This document shows, piece by piece, positions 1 through 8,406 of a stretch of DNA of 19,484 nt (its first letter is position 1; each line of letters opens with the position of its first letter). Location of the stretch: the NCBI GenBank assembly GCA_964468725.1, contig CAYXVU010000107.1, positions 1 to 19,484 on the forward strand, read 5' to 3'. Under the pieces are notes generated by a model, which saw only the letters and a program-made list of their open reading frames with translations, ran no database searches and was not told where the DNA came from. This DNA is from CAYXVU01 sp964468725 (GTDB taxonomy: Bacteria > Acidobacteriota > Blastocatellia > UBA7656). Made by a program: the position numbers and the translations under genes.

Positions 1-1011
1 CCCTGCGACATTCTGGCCGTTGATCGCAACTTGCGAACGCCCTACTTGATTCACTGGACGCTCAATGTGCAACAGGCCTTGTGGAATAGCGCCTCCGTGC
101 AACTGGCTTATGTCGGCAATCATGGCGTGAAGTTCTACGGCATCCGTGACATCAATCAGGTGAATCAAAATTCGGCTGCCGAAATTGCTTGCGACCATTG
201 CGAACAGGATGGCCGCCCGTTCAATTCGCGCTTTCCGTTTTTAGGCTATATCAACTTCATCGAAAACTCGCATCGCTCGACCTATCACGGCATGCAGTTG
301 ACCCTGACCCAGCGTGCCTTTCGCGGACTGAACTACGTGCTCGGCTACACGTGGGCGCATTCGATTGACTTCGCGTCGTTGCAGCGGGCGGCGCAACCGC
401 AGAACAGCAACCGGCAGGATTTGGAACGCGCAAGCAGCGATTTGGATATTCGCCACCGCTTCACCTTAGCCTTGACTTATGACTTGCCGACGCTCACTAC
501 TTTTTGGCATCTGCTCGATGGCTGGCAACTCAATTCCATCGTCACCCTGCAAGGCGGCGTACCCTATAGTGCAGTTGATTTCGGCAATGACACCAGTTTG
601 ACGGGCGAATTTAGCGACCGCTGGAATGTCATCGGCAGCACCAGTTCGATTCCGAACTTTTCGACTAGCGGGCCGATTCCGGTCGAACAGGTGCTCCGGC
701 AACCGGCGTTCGGGCGATTCGGCGATGCCGGACGCAACATCTTTCGCGCCCCGGGATTTCACAATTGGGACTTTTCGTTGGTCAAGACGATCAAGATCGG
801 CGAGAAAATCAGCGCGCAGTTTCGCGCCGAGTTCTTCAACATCTTGAATCATCCGAACTTCGCCAATCCGGCGATTCTGTTCACCAATGATCTGTCTTTC
901 CTCGATGCCTTCGGGCAGGTGACGGCGACGCCGGACGTTGCCGGAGCCAACCCGGTCATCGGCACGGGCGGGCCGCGCAATTTGCAACTCGGTCTGAAAT
1001 TGCGGTTCTAG
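1..1011 (+). CDS. TonB-dependent receptor (Oar-like), C-terminal part
   Basis: This is the 3' part of an outer-membrane receptor; the reading frame is open from base 1, so the start lies outside the window. The visible 336 residues are beta-barrel sequence. They share a landmark with the complete receptor at 1142-4861: a YTxxHSID segment, then ASSDxDIRH, a YxLP segment, and a GWQL motif. The protein ends in LKLRF, with the terminal aromatic residue typical of outer-membrane barrels. The family moves large substrates or siderophore-like ligands through the outer membrane using TonB energy, but the substrate cannot be read here. The signal peptide, carboxypeptidase-like domain and plug would lie upstream. 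It converges on the second receptor, with a shared terminator in the 130-base gap. The family call is firm; the ligand is unknown. Confidence 0.85.
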   Translation, partial: PCDILAVDRNLRTPYLIHWTLNVQQALWNSASVQLAYVGNHGVKFYGIRDINQVNQNSAAEIACDHCEQDGRPFNSRFPFLGYINFIENSHRSTYHGMQLTLTQRAFRGLNYVLGYTWAHSIDFASLQRAAQPQNSNRQDLERASSDLDIRHRFTLALTYDLPTLTTFWHLLDGWQLNSIVTLQGGVPYSAVDFGNDTSLTGEFSDRWNVIGSTSSIPNFSTSGPIPVEQVLRQPAFGRFGDAGRNIFRAPGFHNWDFSLVKTIKIGEKISAQFRAEFFNILNHPNFANPAILFTNDLSFLDAFGQVTATPDVAGANPVIGTGGPRNLQLGLKLRF

Positions 1012-1083
1012 CGCCCGCTCGATTGAGTGGGAGTAGCGAAGAACCGCGAAGCACACCGAACAGCCAATCAACTGGCAAAGAAA

Positions 1084-1117
1084 AAAGCGGACGGAAGATC
1101 AATCTTCCGTCCGCTTT
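1084..1117. terminator. Bidirectional rho-independent terminator between convergent receptor genes
   Basis: AAAGCGGACGGAAGAT (1084-1099) is followed by a CA loop core and its exact reverse complement at 1102-1117, giving a perfect 16-bp inverted repeat. The innermost pairs would open to make a normal loop. Read on the minus strand, the stem is followed by a run of six T (complement of 1081-1086, partly paired in the stem). Read on the plus strand it is followed by GGTTTTC. It lies between two gene ends and probably serves both, better on the minus strand. Confidence 0.85.
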
Positions 1118-1141
1118 GGTTTTCGGCATAGCGCCTTCGCT

Positions 1142-4100
1142 TTAGAAGGAGTAGCGCAAGCCGAATTGCATGACGCGCGGCGTGCCTTGAATGGAATCAA
1201 GGTTCGACCAGTTCGGCGGCGGTTCGCCGAGATCAGGATCAATATCCAGACCGAAGGTTGAGCGCAAAATGTTGACCGTAGTCAACCGTTGCGTGTTCGT
1301 GACATTGAAGACTTCCCAACGAAACTGCAATTTATGATTTTCGCTCCATGGCATGGTGAAGGATTTACCCAGCCCCATATCGAGCGAGACAAAACCCGGT
1401 TGACGCAGCACGTTGCGGTCGCCGGTTTCGCCCGGTTTGGCGTTGCGAAAGGTGCGGTAGGCCGCAATCGGATCGGCGAAGAGTTTGGGCGGCAAGGCGC
1501 CGCCGCGGGTTGGCGAAGATTGAATCGGAGCTTCGCGCACCCCGTTGCTCTGTACGTTCCAGTTGGTTGCCCACTGTTGGGCGTCAAACGGTGTCTGTAT
1601 GGGCAACCCTGAATTCCAGCGGAAGATGCCGGACAACTGCCAACCGCCCAAAAAGGCATCTACGATGCTGTTGGTGTCGGTGAGGAATTTGCGGTTTTTA
1701 CCGAACGGCAGTTGATAGATGCCATTGGCATTGATGACGTGCCGAATGTCAAAGTCCGAAGAGGCGCGATTATCTTTCGGACGCAGCGGGTTGAGGATGA
1801 AGGCCGACCCGAACTCGCCGCTGGTCTGCAGACCCGACGCATCATCAATCGAATGGGAGAAGGTGTAATTGAAATCGAAGACGAACTCGTCTCGGTAGCG
1901 TTGTCGGATGCTTAACGTACCGGCGTGATAGTCGGAGTCGGCTATCGTCGAGTAGGCCGACAACGCAGCATACTGCGGGTGGAAGAACATATTCGGGCGC
2001 ACCCCCAGATCGTCAATCAGCAACTGGACAAACGTCCAATCTAAGACGTTGAAGAAATCGAATCCGAAGAAGTCTTTGCGTGCCACAATGCCATAAACGG
2101 CTTGCGTGGAACTGACCGAATCATCGCCCCAGAAGTTGGCTCCGAGATCGGGAAAGAGGTTTTCAAAGTAGGCGATGCGTGGCACTTGCCGCAATGGCGT
2201 ATCCTTACGCCGCAGATCGTGTAACATCCCTGCGGCGGTGTACCAATCCATGCCGGAAGCCGGATCAACCAGATTGTTGAGCGCCATCACATCGCGCGTC
2301 GCTAACAGATTGCGCGCTGCGCGCCCGATGTAGGCCGCTTCGACAAAGAGGCCATAAGGCAGTTTGCGACCGAAGGAGGCGTTCCAACTGTAATTGACCG
2401 GGGTTTTGATCGTGTCATCGAGCGACGCCTCGATACGTTGGGCTTCGTCCGCCGGTTGTTGTAGGGGGAAGCGCAATGCGCCGGGCGCGGTGATGCCGGG
2501 CAGGTTGCGAACATTCTGACCAACGCCGGTAAAGCGCGGGCCGGGGTTATCCGAAACATTGAAGGTGTTGGCCGAAATCGCCACTTGCGATGAGAAGCCT
2601 AGCGTATTGTTGGCATCGAACTGCACGGCCAGTTGTTGCCCGAAGGCGTCATGGGTGATGGCGAACCCGCCGCGAATGACCGATTCGTCTTCGCTGCCGA
2701 AAATCTTGCGCAGGAAACCGTTCTCGAATTTCGGCGACCACGCGAAACTGACGCGCGGTTGGAAATTGTTTTTGTCTAGTTCATAAAACGGTTTGCCGCC
2801 ATTGGCCGGTCCTGCCAGATCAACGCTAATCAATTCGTTGAGTGGTTTGCCCTGAGCCGCGCTGGCAATGCGCCGGTCGAGGAAGTCACCGAGGCTGACG
2901 CTCGGTTTGGCTTGAAACCCGTTGGTCTCATAAACCGGACGGCTCAGGCCGTAGCGCAAGCCGTAGGTCAGCGTCAGGTTCTGTTTAAGTTTCCAGGAAT
3001 CCTGCACATAGACATCGTACTCTTCGGTTGCAAAGGTGCGTTTGATCGCTTGGCCGGGGGCGAGCAGGGAGCCATCGCGGTCAAAGTTAAAGTTGGCTTG
3101 GTAATCCGAAAACCGACCGATGACCGAGGCTACCGCCGCTTGCACGACCGAGGTAAAGCCGGGTGCAATGTCCTCAATCGGGTTGCTGAGGACGGCTCCC
3201 GACAACTCATAGAACGAGGGGTTGATGACCGCAGTGTCGAAGGAGTTTCCGGTGGCAGCGCGCCGGTTGCGGATAATGCGGACGTTGGTTCCGAATTGAT
3301 AGTTGTGGTTGCCTCGAACATACGAGACATCGTCTGTGAAATTATGGACAGGTGTCCTGCGACTGGTGGTGCCGGTGAAGAGCAAGGGCTCAAACACAAA
3401 GCGGAAGAATGTGGTATTGGCCGAAGAATCGCCGAGACTGGTAAAGGCGAGGCGCGTCAATCCGTATCGAAAACTGTTGACCAGATTGTTGTTGACCGTC
3501 CATGTATGACCGACGGCGAGACCTGTTGGATGACTCCACAGGTCTGGTGACGGCGTATCCGGGAATCGCGGTGCAAAGCCAAAAACATCTTGCTGGTAGT
3601 TGCCGCGCACAAAGAAGTTGTGTTTCGGGCTGAGGTTGAAGTCTAGTTTGACGGTGTGGGCTTCGAGTTCAACCGGCGTCTTGGCATTGAAGCGAAAGCC
3701 ACCAGTATTGAAGCCATCGCCAGCCGTATCGTCATTGGCCGGATAACGGGCGGCTGCTTCCGCCAAAAACGCGGTGGCGAGGGGATTGACACCAACATCC
3801 GGGAAGAGGGTATTGATGTCATTGACGCGCAGCGTCGTAATGCCGCCGTTTTCGTTCGGGAAGCGCACTTCGCCACGTCCCAGACTGGCCAAGGGTACAA
3901 CGCGCGAAACCGTCTGCTCGCTTGAATCCCGCCGACCTTCGAAGCTGTAAAAGAAGAAAGCCTTCTCCTTTTTGAGCGGCCCGCCCAACGTGCCGCCGAA
4001 GACATTACGCAGCAGTTTGGGAGTGGGAACGCCTTTGCGGTTATTGAAAAAGTCATTGGCGCTGGTCGCTGTATTGCGGTGGAACTCATAGAGCGAGCCA

Positions 4101-4861
4101 TGAAATTCATTCGTGCCGCTTTTGGTCACCAATGCGATCTGTGCGCCCGACGAACGGCCTTGCGTGGCATTCGGATTGGTGGTTGTGACGCGAAACTCTT
4201 CGACCGAATCGGTCGAAACGCGCAGCACGCTTTCAAAGGCTGCCGCGCCTTGCTGTTCGTTGACATCCACGCCATCGAGGGTCACATTGCCCTGATCGGC
4301 GCGCGAGCCCGTGACCGAACCATCCGGCCCGACGCCCGGTTGCAGACTCAACAACTGCACGATATTGCGCGATTCAAGCGGCAGTTGGGTGATCTGCTGC
4401 GCGACGAAGTTGTTGCCGATGGTGGCATCCTGTTTATTAAGCAAGACCTCTGTCGAACCGGCTGACACGGTGACCGATTCGCTGATGTTGCCGATCTCCA
4501 ATGCGATTTCGACCGAAGTGGGCTTATCAACCAAGGCGCGCACGTCGTTGACCAGCGCCTTCTTGAATCCTGAAGCCTCAACCTCGAGGCGGTACAGACC
4601 CGGCGTAATCAAGTCGAAGGTGACGCTGCCGCGCTCGTTGGTGACTTGGGTGCGCGAGATATTGGTCTCTACATTCGTCAGGGTTACAGTTGCTCCTGCC
4701 ACTGCCTGTCCTTGCGGATCCAGCACCGTACCGGCAACCGACGATTTACCTGTTTGTGCAGGGACATTGCCATAGGTAAGAAAGAGGATCAAAAGCGTAC
4801 TCAGCCACGAGTGCAGACCACCTCTGATCATGCTCGGTTTTTTGATTGTCGTTTTTTTCAT
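1142..4861 (-). CDS. TonB-dependent receptor with N-terminal carboxypeptidase-regulatory domain (Oar family)
   Basis: A complete 1239-residue outer-membrane receptor. Residues 1-35 form a signal peptide (basic start, hydrophobic core STLLILFLTYG, likely cut VPA-Q). Residues about 40-125 form a carboxypeptidase-regulatory-like Ig fold (SSVAGTVLDPQGQAVAGATV, then GLYRLEVEASGFK). A plug domain follows, with LPLESRNIVQLLSLQPGV around 160-177 and LDGVDVNEQQG around 195-205. The rest is a long beta-barrel ending in LRYSF. Length and order match the Oar-like receptors that are abundant in Acidobacteriota; they are thought to import bulky polymers or take part in secretion, and the substrate is not readable here. 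The start at 4859-4861 is supported by TAGGAGT (complement of 4868-4874), seven bases upstream. The gene has its own promoter and leader and shares a terminator with the convergent receptor. Confidence 0.92.
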   Translation of the reverse strand: MKKTTIKKPSMIRGGLHSWLSTLLILFLTYGNVPAQTGKSSVAGTVLDPQGQAVAGATVTLTNVETNISRTQVTNERGSVTFDLITPGLYRLEVEASGFKKALVNDVRALVDKPTSVEIALEIGNISESVTVSAGSTEVLLNKQDATIGNNFVAQQITQLPLESRNIVQLLSLQPGVGPDGSVTGSRADQGNVTLDGVDVNEQQGAAAFESVLRVSTDSVEEFRVTTTNPNATQGRSSGAQIALVTKSGTNEFHGSLYEFHRNTATSANDFFNNRKGVPTPKLLRNVFGGTLGGPLKKEKAFFFYSFEGRRDSSEQTVSRVVPLASLGRGEVRFPNENGGITTLRVNDINTLFPDVGVNPLATAFLAEAAARYPANDDTAGDGFNTGGFRFNAKTPVELEAHTVKLDFNLSPKHNFFVRGNYQQDVFGFAPRFPDTPSPDLWSHPTGLAVGHTWTVNNNLVNSFRYGLTRLAFTSLGDSSANTTFFRFVFEPLLFTGTTSRRTPVHNFTDDVSYVRGNHNYQFGTNVRIIRNRRAATGNSFDTAVINPSFYELSGAVLSNPIEDIAPGFTSVVQAAVASVIGRFSDYQANFNFDRDGSLLAPGQAIKRTFATEEYDVYVQDSWKLKQNLTLTYGLRYGLSRPVYETNGFQAKPSVSLGDFLDRRIASAAQGKPLNELISVDLAGPANGGKPFYELDKNNFQPRVSFAWSPKFENGFLRKIFGSEDESVIRGGFAITHDAFGQQLAVQFDANNTLGFSSQVAISANTFNVSDNPGPRFTGVGQNVRNLPGITAPGALRFPLQQPADEAQRIEASLDDTIKTPVNYSWNASFGRKLPYGLFVEAAYIGRAARNLLATRDVMALNNLVDPASGMDWYTAAGMLHDLRRKDTPLRQVPRIAYFENLFPDLGANFWGDDSVSSTQAVYGIVARKDFFGFDFFNVLDWTFVQLLIDDLGVRPNMFFHPQYAALSAYSTIADSDYHAGTLSIRQRYRDEFVFDFNYTFSHSIDDASGLQTSGEFGSAFILNPLRPKDNRASSDFDIRHVINANGIYQLPFGKNRKFLTDTNSIVDAFLGGWQLSGIFRWNSGLPIQTPFDAQQWATNWNVQSNGVREAPIQSSPTRGGALPPKLFADPIAAYRTFRNAKPGETGDRNVLRQPGFVSLDMGLGKSFTMPWSENHKLQFRWEVFNVTNTQRLTTVNILRSTFGLDIDPDLGEPPPNWSNLDSIQGTPRVMQFGLRYSF

Positions 4862-4867
4862 AACGTG

Positions 4868-4874
4868 ACTCCTA
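4868..4874 (-). promoter_or_regulatory. Ribosome binding site of the complete TonB-dependent receptor
   Basis: On the minus strand TAGGAGT lies seven bases before the ATG at 4861. It fixes the start that yields a full signal peptide. Confidence 0.7.
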
Positions 4875-5019
4875 CTTGAAAGGTTTTCCTGCGCGATTCA
4901 GGAATGGCCAATCGCACGGGGTTAGGATTGTCATCTGGCTGACTGCTCGGTGAGCGAAAAACGGTATTCACAAACCAGACGGCTCATCTTCACGATCAAC
5001 ATGAGCAAATTCAACCAAT

Positions 5020-5039
5020 CGCCAGCCGCGCGGCTGGCG
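5020..5039. repeat. Perfect 20-bp GC-rich palindrome in the receptor leader
   Basis: CGCCAGCC-GCGC-GGCTGGCG is its own reverse complement. It lies within the 416-base gap 4862-5277, inside the proposed untranslated leader of the receptor gene, about 160 bases before the start codon. No T-run follows on the minus strand, so it is a poor terminator for the upstream glpD-type gene. It could be an RNA stem in the leader, a protein-binding site, or a dispersed palindrome. Its function is not known. Confidence 0.55.
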
Positions 5040-5149
5040 CGTCGAATAGCTCGTGGTGGATTCGTGCTGCGCTGAGGAGAGGCGAAGAGCGGATTCGCTC
5101 TTACACATCCGTTGTTTGTTTACTATTTTTCTTGTGAAAAGACGTGGCT

Positions 5150-5179
5150 ATATTACGTCTGCTGATTTCAACCCGTCAA
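5150..5179 (-). promoter_or_regulatory. Candidate sigma-70 promoter of the TonB-dependent receptor
   Basis: On the minus strand TTGACG (complement of 5174-5179) and TAATAT (complement of 5150-5155) are separated by 18 bases. A start near 5143 would leave a leader of about 280 nt. A short inverted repeat AGACGT/ACGTCT (5140-5145 and 5155-5160) overlaps the -10 box and the start point, as an operator could. The rest of the 4862-5277 gap shows no gene. Promoter prediction by eye is uncertain. Confidence 0.45.
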
Positions 5180-5277
5180 TCCGAAATCCTGAAGGCGATA
5201 CATGATTTTGTCGCAGACCGGAGCCTCTTACGTTCCAAAAGAGCGTCGGGCATCCGGTGAATCGGCTTAGCAGCAGA

Positions 5278-6912
5278 TTATGGGATAGGCGGAGGGGCAG
5301 GGGGGGCTGCGGTTGCTTCGCGTGCCAGCAAGCTTTCGACGATTGCTGCACAGGCGCGACCTTCATCACCTGCCAGCAAAATCAATCGGGTGCGCCGCGC
5401 TAAGAAATCTTCTGCACAAGTGACCATCTCATAGCGCGCCGCATAAACGACTTCGGCGGCAATGTGCGGCAAGCCGTTGATGAGCGGCGCTTTCAAATCG
5501 TCCGCTTCGCAAATGATGGCGAGCAGGGTTTTGTAGTTGCCGCCGTAGCTGTGCATCAGATGGGCGACCGTCGCAGCGGGCAATTCATACGCTGTGGCGA
5601 TCTCTGCCGCCTGCGCTTGATTGGAGACTCCCCCGCCTGCTAACTCAACCTCCGCCGTTAAAGATTGAGCCCCAGACGGATTGCGACCGGCGTTGCGGGG
5701 AAAGTTTCGTAGCACCGCATCAACGACGCGCTCAGCCATGTGACGATAGGTTGTCAGCTTGCCGCCGATGACGGTAATCATTCCCCGATCATCTACGAGG
5801 ATTTCATCTTTGCGCGATAGGTCTTTGGTCGCTTTGTTGAGGTCGCCAACCAGCGGCCTCAATCCGGCAAAGGCGCTGATGATATCGCTGGCACTCAACT
5901 GGGCTTGTGGGAAAGCTGAGGCCGCCGATTGGAGCAGACGCTCGATCTCCTGCGGCTCGGCGTGCGGATTCTCTATATCTCCCTGATAGTCCGTATCGGT
6001 CGTGCCGATGAGCGTGCGACCCAGCCAGGGGATGACAAAAAGGAAACGTTGTTCGCCAAGCGAGGGGATCAAGACGGCTGTGTGGTGGGCAATCTTTTCC
6101 GCTGGCAAAACGATATGAATCCCTTTCGAAGGGCGCAGATTGGGTTGCGGCGAGTTCGGATTCGGCGGCAGTAAACGATTCGACCAAACGCCCGCCGCGT
6201 TGACGATCAGGCTTGTCGAGACGGTGAGCGGCTGGCCGGTTAGCCCATCGGTTAGGTCGAGGCTGTTGATGCGTTGCTCTGTCATCGCAAAGCCGCGCGC
6301 TTCGGCATAATTGACGATGACAGCGCCGAATCCGGCGGCTGCTTTGATGACCTCGATCACCAAGCGCGCATCATTGGTCAGACAATCATAGTAAAGAAAA
6401 CCGCCGCGCAGTCCGTCAGCGGCTAGCGTCGGTGCGATGTTGAGCACGGCAGATGGATTGAGCCAGCGATGGGGTTCGATATTTTGCTTGCCCGCCAGCC
6501 AATCATACAGCCGCAGCCCGATGCGGAGTCTCCATTTGCTTGCGCCGAGCGGCGAAACCCGACCGCCTTCGTAGAGCGGAATCAAAAACGGCAGCGGTTC
6601 GCACAGATGCGGGGCGAGTCGCCTGAGCGTCGCGCGTTCCCGTAAGGCTTCACGCACCAATCCGAATTCGAACTGTTCGAGATAGCGCAAACCTCCGTGA
6701 ATCAGTTTGGATGACTTCGAACTGGTTCCGGCGGCGAAATCACTCTTTTCAATCAATGCGACTTTCAGTCCGCGCAGGACGGCATCAAGCGCCACGCCTG
6801 CACCTGTAATGCCGCCGCCAATGACGACAAGATCAAAGCTCTCTGCTTGTAAGCGCGTCAGATTCTTTTGTCTCGTGTGCCGCGAAAGTTCCGGTGGATT
6901 GGCTGCGATCAT
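5278..6912 (-). CDS. glpD: Aerobic (quinone-linked) glycerol-3-phosphate dehydrogenase
   Basis: A 544-residue FAD protein that oxidises sn-glycerol 3-phosphate to dihydroxyacetone phosphate and passes electrons to membrane quinones. It links glycerol and phospholipid breakdown to glycolysis. The N-terminal Rossmann motif is VVIGGGITGAG (about 29-39), and the acidic end of the second strand is LIEKSDFAAGTSSKSSK. The GlpD signature SSKLIHGGLRYLE follows at about 67-79. IGTTDTDYQGD and DEILVDDRGMITVIGGKLTTYRHMAE in the second half match the family's substrate and FAD contacts. The length is usual for GlpD. The tail is short and proline-rich (PPAPPPIP). No glpK, glpF or glpR is visible nearby. 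The start at 6912 lacks a strong ribosome site, so a nearby alternative start is possible. It is divergent from the CoA-transferase gene. Confidence 0.92.
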   Translation of the reverse strand: MIAANPPELSRHTRQKNLTRLQAESFDLVVIGGGITGAGVALDAVLRGLKVALIEKSDFAAGTSSKSSKLIHGGLRYLEQFEFGLVREALRERATLRRLAPHLCEPLPFLIPLYEGGRVSPLGASKWRLRIGLRLYDWLAGKQNIEPHRWLNPSAVLNIAPTLAADGLRGGFLYYDCLTNDARLVIEVIKAAAGFGAVIVNYAEARGFAMTEQRINSLDLTDGLTGQPLTVSTSLIVNAAGVWSNRLLPPNPNSPQPNLRPSKGIHIVLPAEKIAHHTAVLIPSLGEQRFLFVIPWLGRTLIGTTDTDYQGDIENPHAEPQEIERLLQSAASAFPQAQLSASDIISAFAGLRPLVGDLNKATKDLSRKDEILVDDRGMITVIGGKLTTYRHMAERVVDAVLRNFPRNAGRNPSGAQSLTAEVELAGGGVSNQAQAAEIATAYELPAATVAHLMHSYGGNYKTLLAIICEADDLKAPLINGLPHIAAEVVYAARYEMVTCAEDFLARRTRLILLAGDEGRACAAIVESLLAREATAAPPAPPPIP

Positions 6913-6975
6913 CGTGCTGGAACTGTAAAACAGGCACGCGCCGCACGCAACAAAGCGGGCTCTGCGCTCGCGTCG

Positions 6976-6994
6976 TTGAAGAAAGCCTCTTCAA
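6976..6994. repeat. Short hairpin upstream of glpD
   Basis: TTGAAGA (6976-6982) and TCTTCAA (6988-6994) form a perfect 7-bp inverted repeat with a five-base loop. It lies about 65-80 bases upstream of the glpD start, in the spacer between divergent genes. It could be an operator or a leader stem. No protein can be assigned. Confidence 0.35.
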
Positions 6995-7019
6995 TCGGTA
7001 GGATGCATAGCCGAGAAGG

Positions 7020-7078
7020 GATGAAAGGATGAAAGGGTGAAGGGATGAAGGGATGAAGGGATGAAGGGATGAAAGGGT
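7020..7078. repeat. Purine-rich tandem repeat with an inverted copy downstream
   Basis: Repeated units of GGATGAAG/GGGATGAAG with slight variation (some GGATGAAAG, one GGGTGAAG) fill this stretch of the glpD/CoA-transferase spacer. The unit of about 9 bases recurs six to seven times. The segment 7035-7052 has an exact 18-base reverse complement at 7140-7157, next to the CoA-transferase start. The two arms could form a large cruciform or an RNA stem. The arrangement could also come from expansion of a dispersed simple repeat. Confidence 0.75.
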
Positions 7079-7124
7079 ATTCGGAGGGTTGCGATTTGCC
7101 GATGCCCTAATCTTTTTGGTCATT

Positions 7125-7180
7125 CCGTCACCCCGTCACCCCTTCATCCCTTCACCCCATTATCCTCTTGCCCTTTCACC
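7125..7180. repeat. Pyrimidine-rich inverted counterpart of the 7.0-kb tandem repeat
   Basis: CCGTCACCCC, CCTTCATCCC and TTCACCCC units form the opposite-strand copy of the repeat at 7020-7078. CCCTTCATCCCTTCACCC at 7140-7157 is a perfect 18-base match to the complement of 7035-7052. The plus reading frame stays open through it, so an upstream in-frame ATG at 7089 exists, but the encoded Pro/Ser/His-rich stretch is repeat sequence rather than enzyme. Confidence 0.65.
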
Positions 7181-7194
7181 TCACGATTGGAGAG

Positions 7195-7199
7195 AGGAG
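7195..7199 (+). promoter_or_regulatory. Ribosome binding site that sets the CoA-transferase start
   Basis: AGGAG lies six bases before the ATG at 7206. It selects that start over the in-frame ATG at 7089, which would add 39 repeat-encoded residues unlike the family. Confidence 0.75.
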
Positions 7200-7205
7200 A
7201 TTGAC

Positions 7206-8390
7206 ATGGCCGGGCCGCTTGCAGGAATTCGAGTGATCGATTTCGGGCGTTTCATTGCCGCGCCGTACTGCGGGATGCTGTTTGCTGATCTGGGCGCGGA
7301 TGTGATTCGCGTCGAACGCCGCGAGGGCGGCGAAGACCGCAACGTCGCGCCGGTAACCGAGAGCGGCGAAGGCGGCATGTTTTTGAATCTCAATCGCAAT
7401 AAGCGCGGCATCACGCTTGACCCCGCCCATCCGCAAGCCGCCGAGATCGTCAAAAGACTGGTGCAGAGCGCCGACCTTGTGCTGGTCAATATGCCGCTTG
7501 ATGTTTTGCAGCGGTTGCATCTCGATTACCCCTCGCTCAAAGCTCTCAAGCCCGACATCATTCAAGTGATGGCCTCGGCTTTCGGCCCCGACGGCCCCTA
7601 CGCGCACCGCGTCGGCTTCGACAGTGTGGCGCAGGCGATGAGCGGAGCCATGAGTTTGACCGGCTTCCCGGATGTGCCGATTCGCGCAACCGTATCCTAT
7701 GTGGACTATGGGACGGCTTTGCACGCAGCCTTCGGAGCGATGGTCGCACTCTATCATCGAGAGAAGACTGGACAAGGGCAACTTATTGACGTTTCATTGC
7801 TGGCAACCGGCGTGACCTTCATGTTGCCGCTGCTTGCCGAACGCGCGGTGACTGGAATCGAACGTCGGCAACAGGGGAATCGTGCCTATCACATTGCGCC
7901 GGGTGACACCTATCGCACGCGCGACGGGTGGATCATTGTGCAGGCGATTGGCAGTCCGATGTTTCGCCGATGGGCGCGCTTGGTTGGCCGTGAAGAGTTG
8001 ATTGGCGATGCGCGCTTTGCCGACGATTTGAGCCGCGCTTCGCATGCAGAGGTCATCACCGAAGCCATGTCCGAATGGTGCGCAGCGCGCACCAGCGCTG
8101 AAGCGATTCAAGAGTTGGAGGCGGCACGCTTGCCATGCGGAAAAATTTATACGCTCGACGAGGTATTGACCGATCCGCAGATTGCCGCGCGCCGCATCCT
8201 TGAAGAGGTTCGCTATCCCGGCGGCAGTAAGCCGGTGCCGCTGACGACCACCGCCGTGCGCCTGAGCCAAACGCCGGGCGAGATTCGTCACCCCGCCCCG
8301 ACCCCTGGCCAACACACCGATGCTGTGCTTAGGGAGTTAGGGTTTACCGATGAAGAGATCGCCGCCTTTCGAAAAGAGAACGCTATCTAA
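7206..8390 (+). CDS. CaiB/BaiF family (class III) CoA-transferase
   Basis: A 394-residue cytoplasmic enzyme of the formyl-CoA transferase / carnitine CoA-transferase type. It moves CoA between acyl groups through an aspartyl-CoA intermediate. The N-terminal LAGIRVIDFGRFIAAPYCG and LFADLGADVIRVERR are family hallmarks. VSYVDYGTALHAAFGAMVAL contains the expected catalytic Asp (D167), near the position of Asp169 in Oxalobacter formyl-CoA transferase. TGQGQLIDVSL follows at about 188-198. The C-terminal ARRILEEVRYP and PGQHTDAVLRELGF are also typical. The start is set by AGGAG at 7195-7199. The MaoC-type hydratase follows after 16 bases, so the pair is probably one operon that activates an organic acid and hydrates its enoyl-CoA. 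The substrate cannot be read from sequence. Confidence 0.92.
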   Translation: MAGPLAGIRVIDFGRFIAAPYCGMLFADLGADVIRVERREGGEDRNVAPVTESGEGGMFLNLNRNKRGITLDPAHPQAAEIVKRLVQSADLVLVNMPLDVLQRLHLDYPSLKALKPDIIQVMASAFGPDGPYAHRVGFDSVAQAMSGAMSLTGFPDVPIRATVSYVDYGTALHAAFGAMVALYHREKTGQGQLIDVSLLATGVTFMLPLLAERAVTGIERRQQGNRAYHIAPGDTYRTRDGWIIVQAIGSPMFRRWARLVGREELIGDARFADDLSRASHAEVITEAMSEWCAARTSAEAIQELEAARLPCGKIYTLDEVLTDPQIAARRILEEVRYPGGSKPVPLTTTAVRLSQTPGEIRHPAPTPGQHTDAVLRELGFTDEEIAAFRKENAI

Positions 8391-8406
8391 ACTGCAAGGA
8401 GAATCT

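Noticed and set aside
2912..3550. Plus-strand open frame of 212 codons inside the TonB-receptor gene
   Set aside because: It lies fully antisense to a well-supported receptor and has no family features; it is a codon-bias shadow.
7089..7205. Upstream in-frame start for the CoA-transferase
   Set aside because: The extra 39 residues are encoded by the pyrimidine repeat and are unlike the family; AGGAG directly precedes the ATG at 7206.
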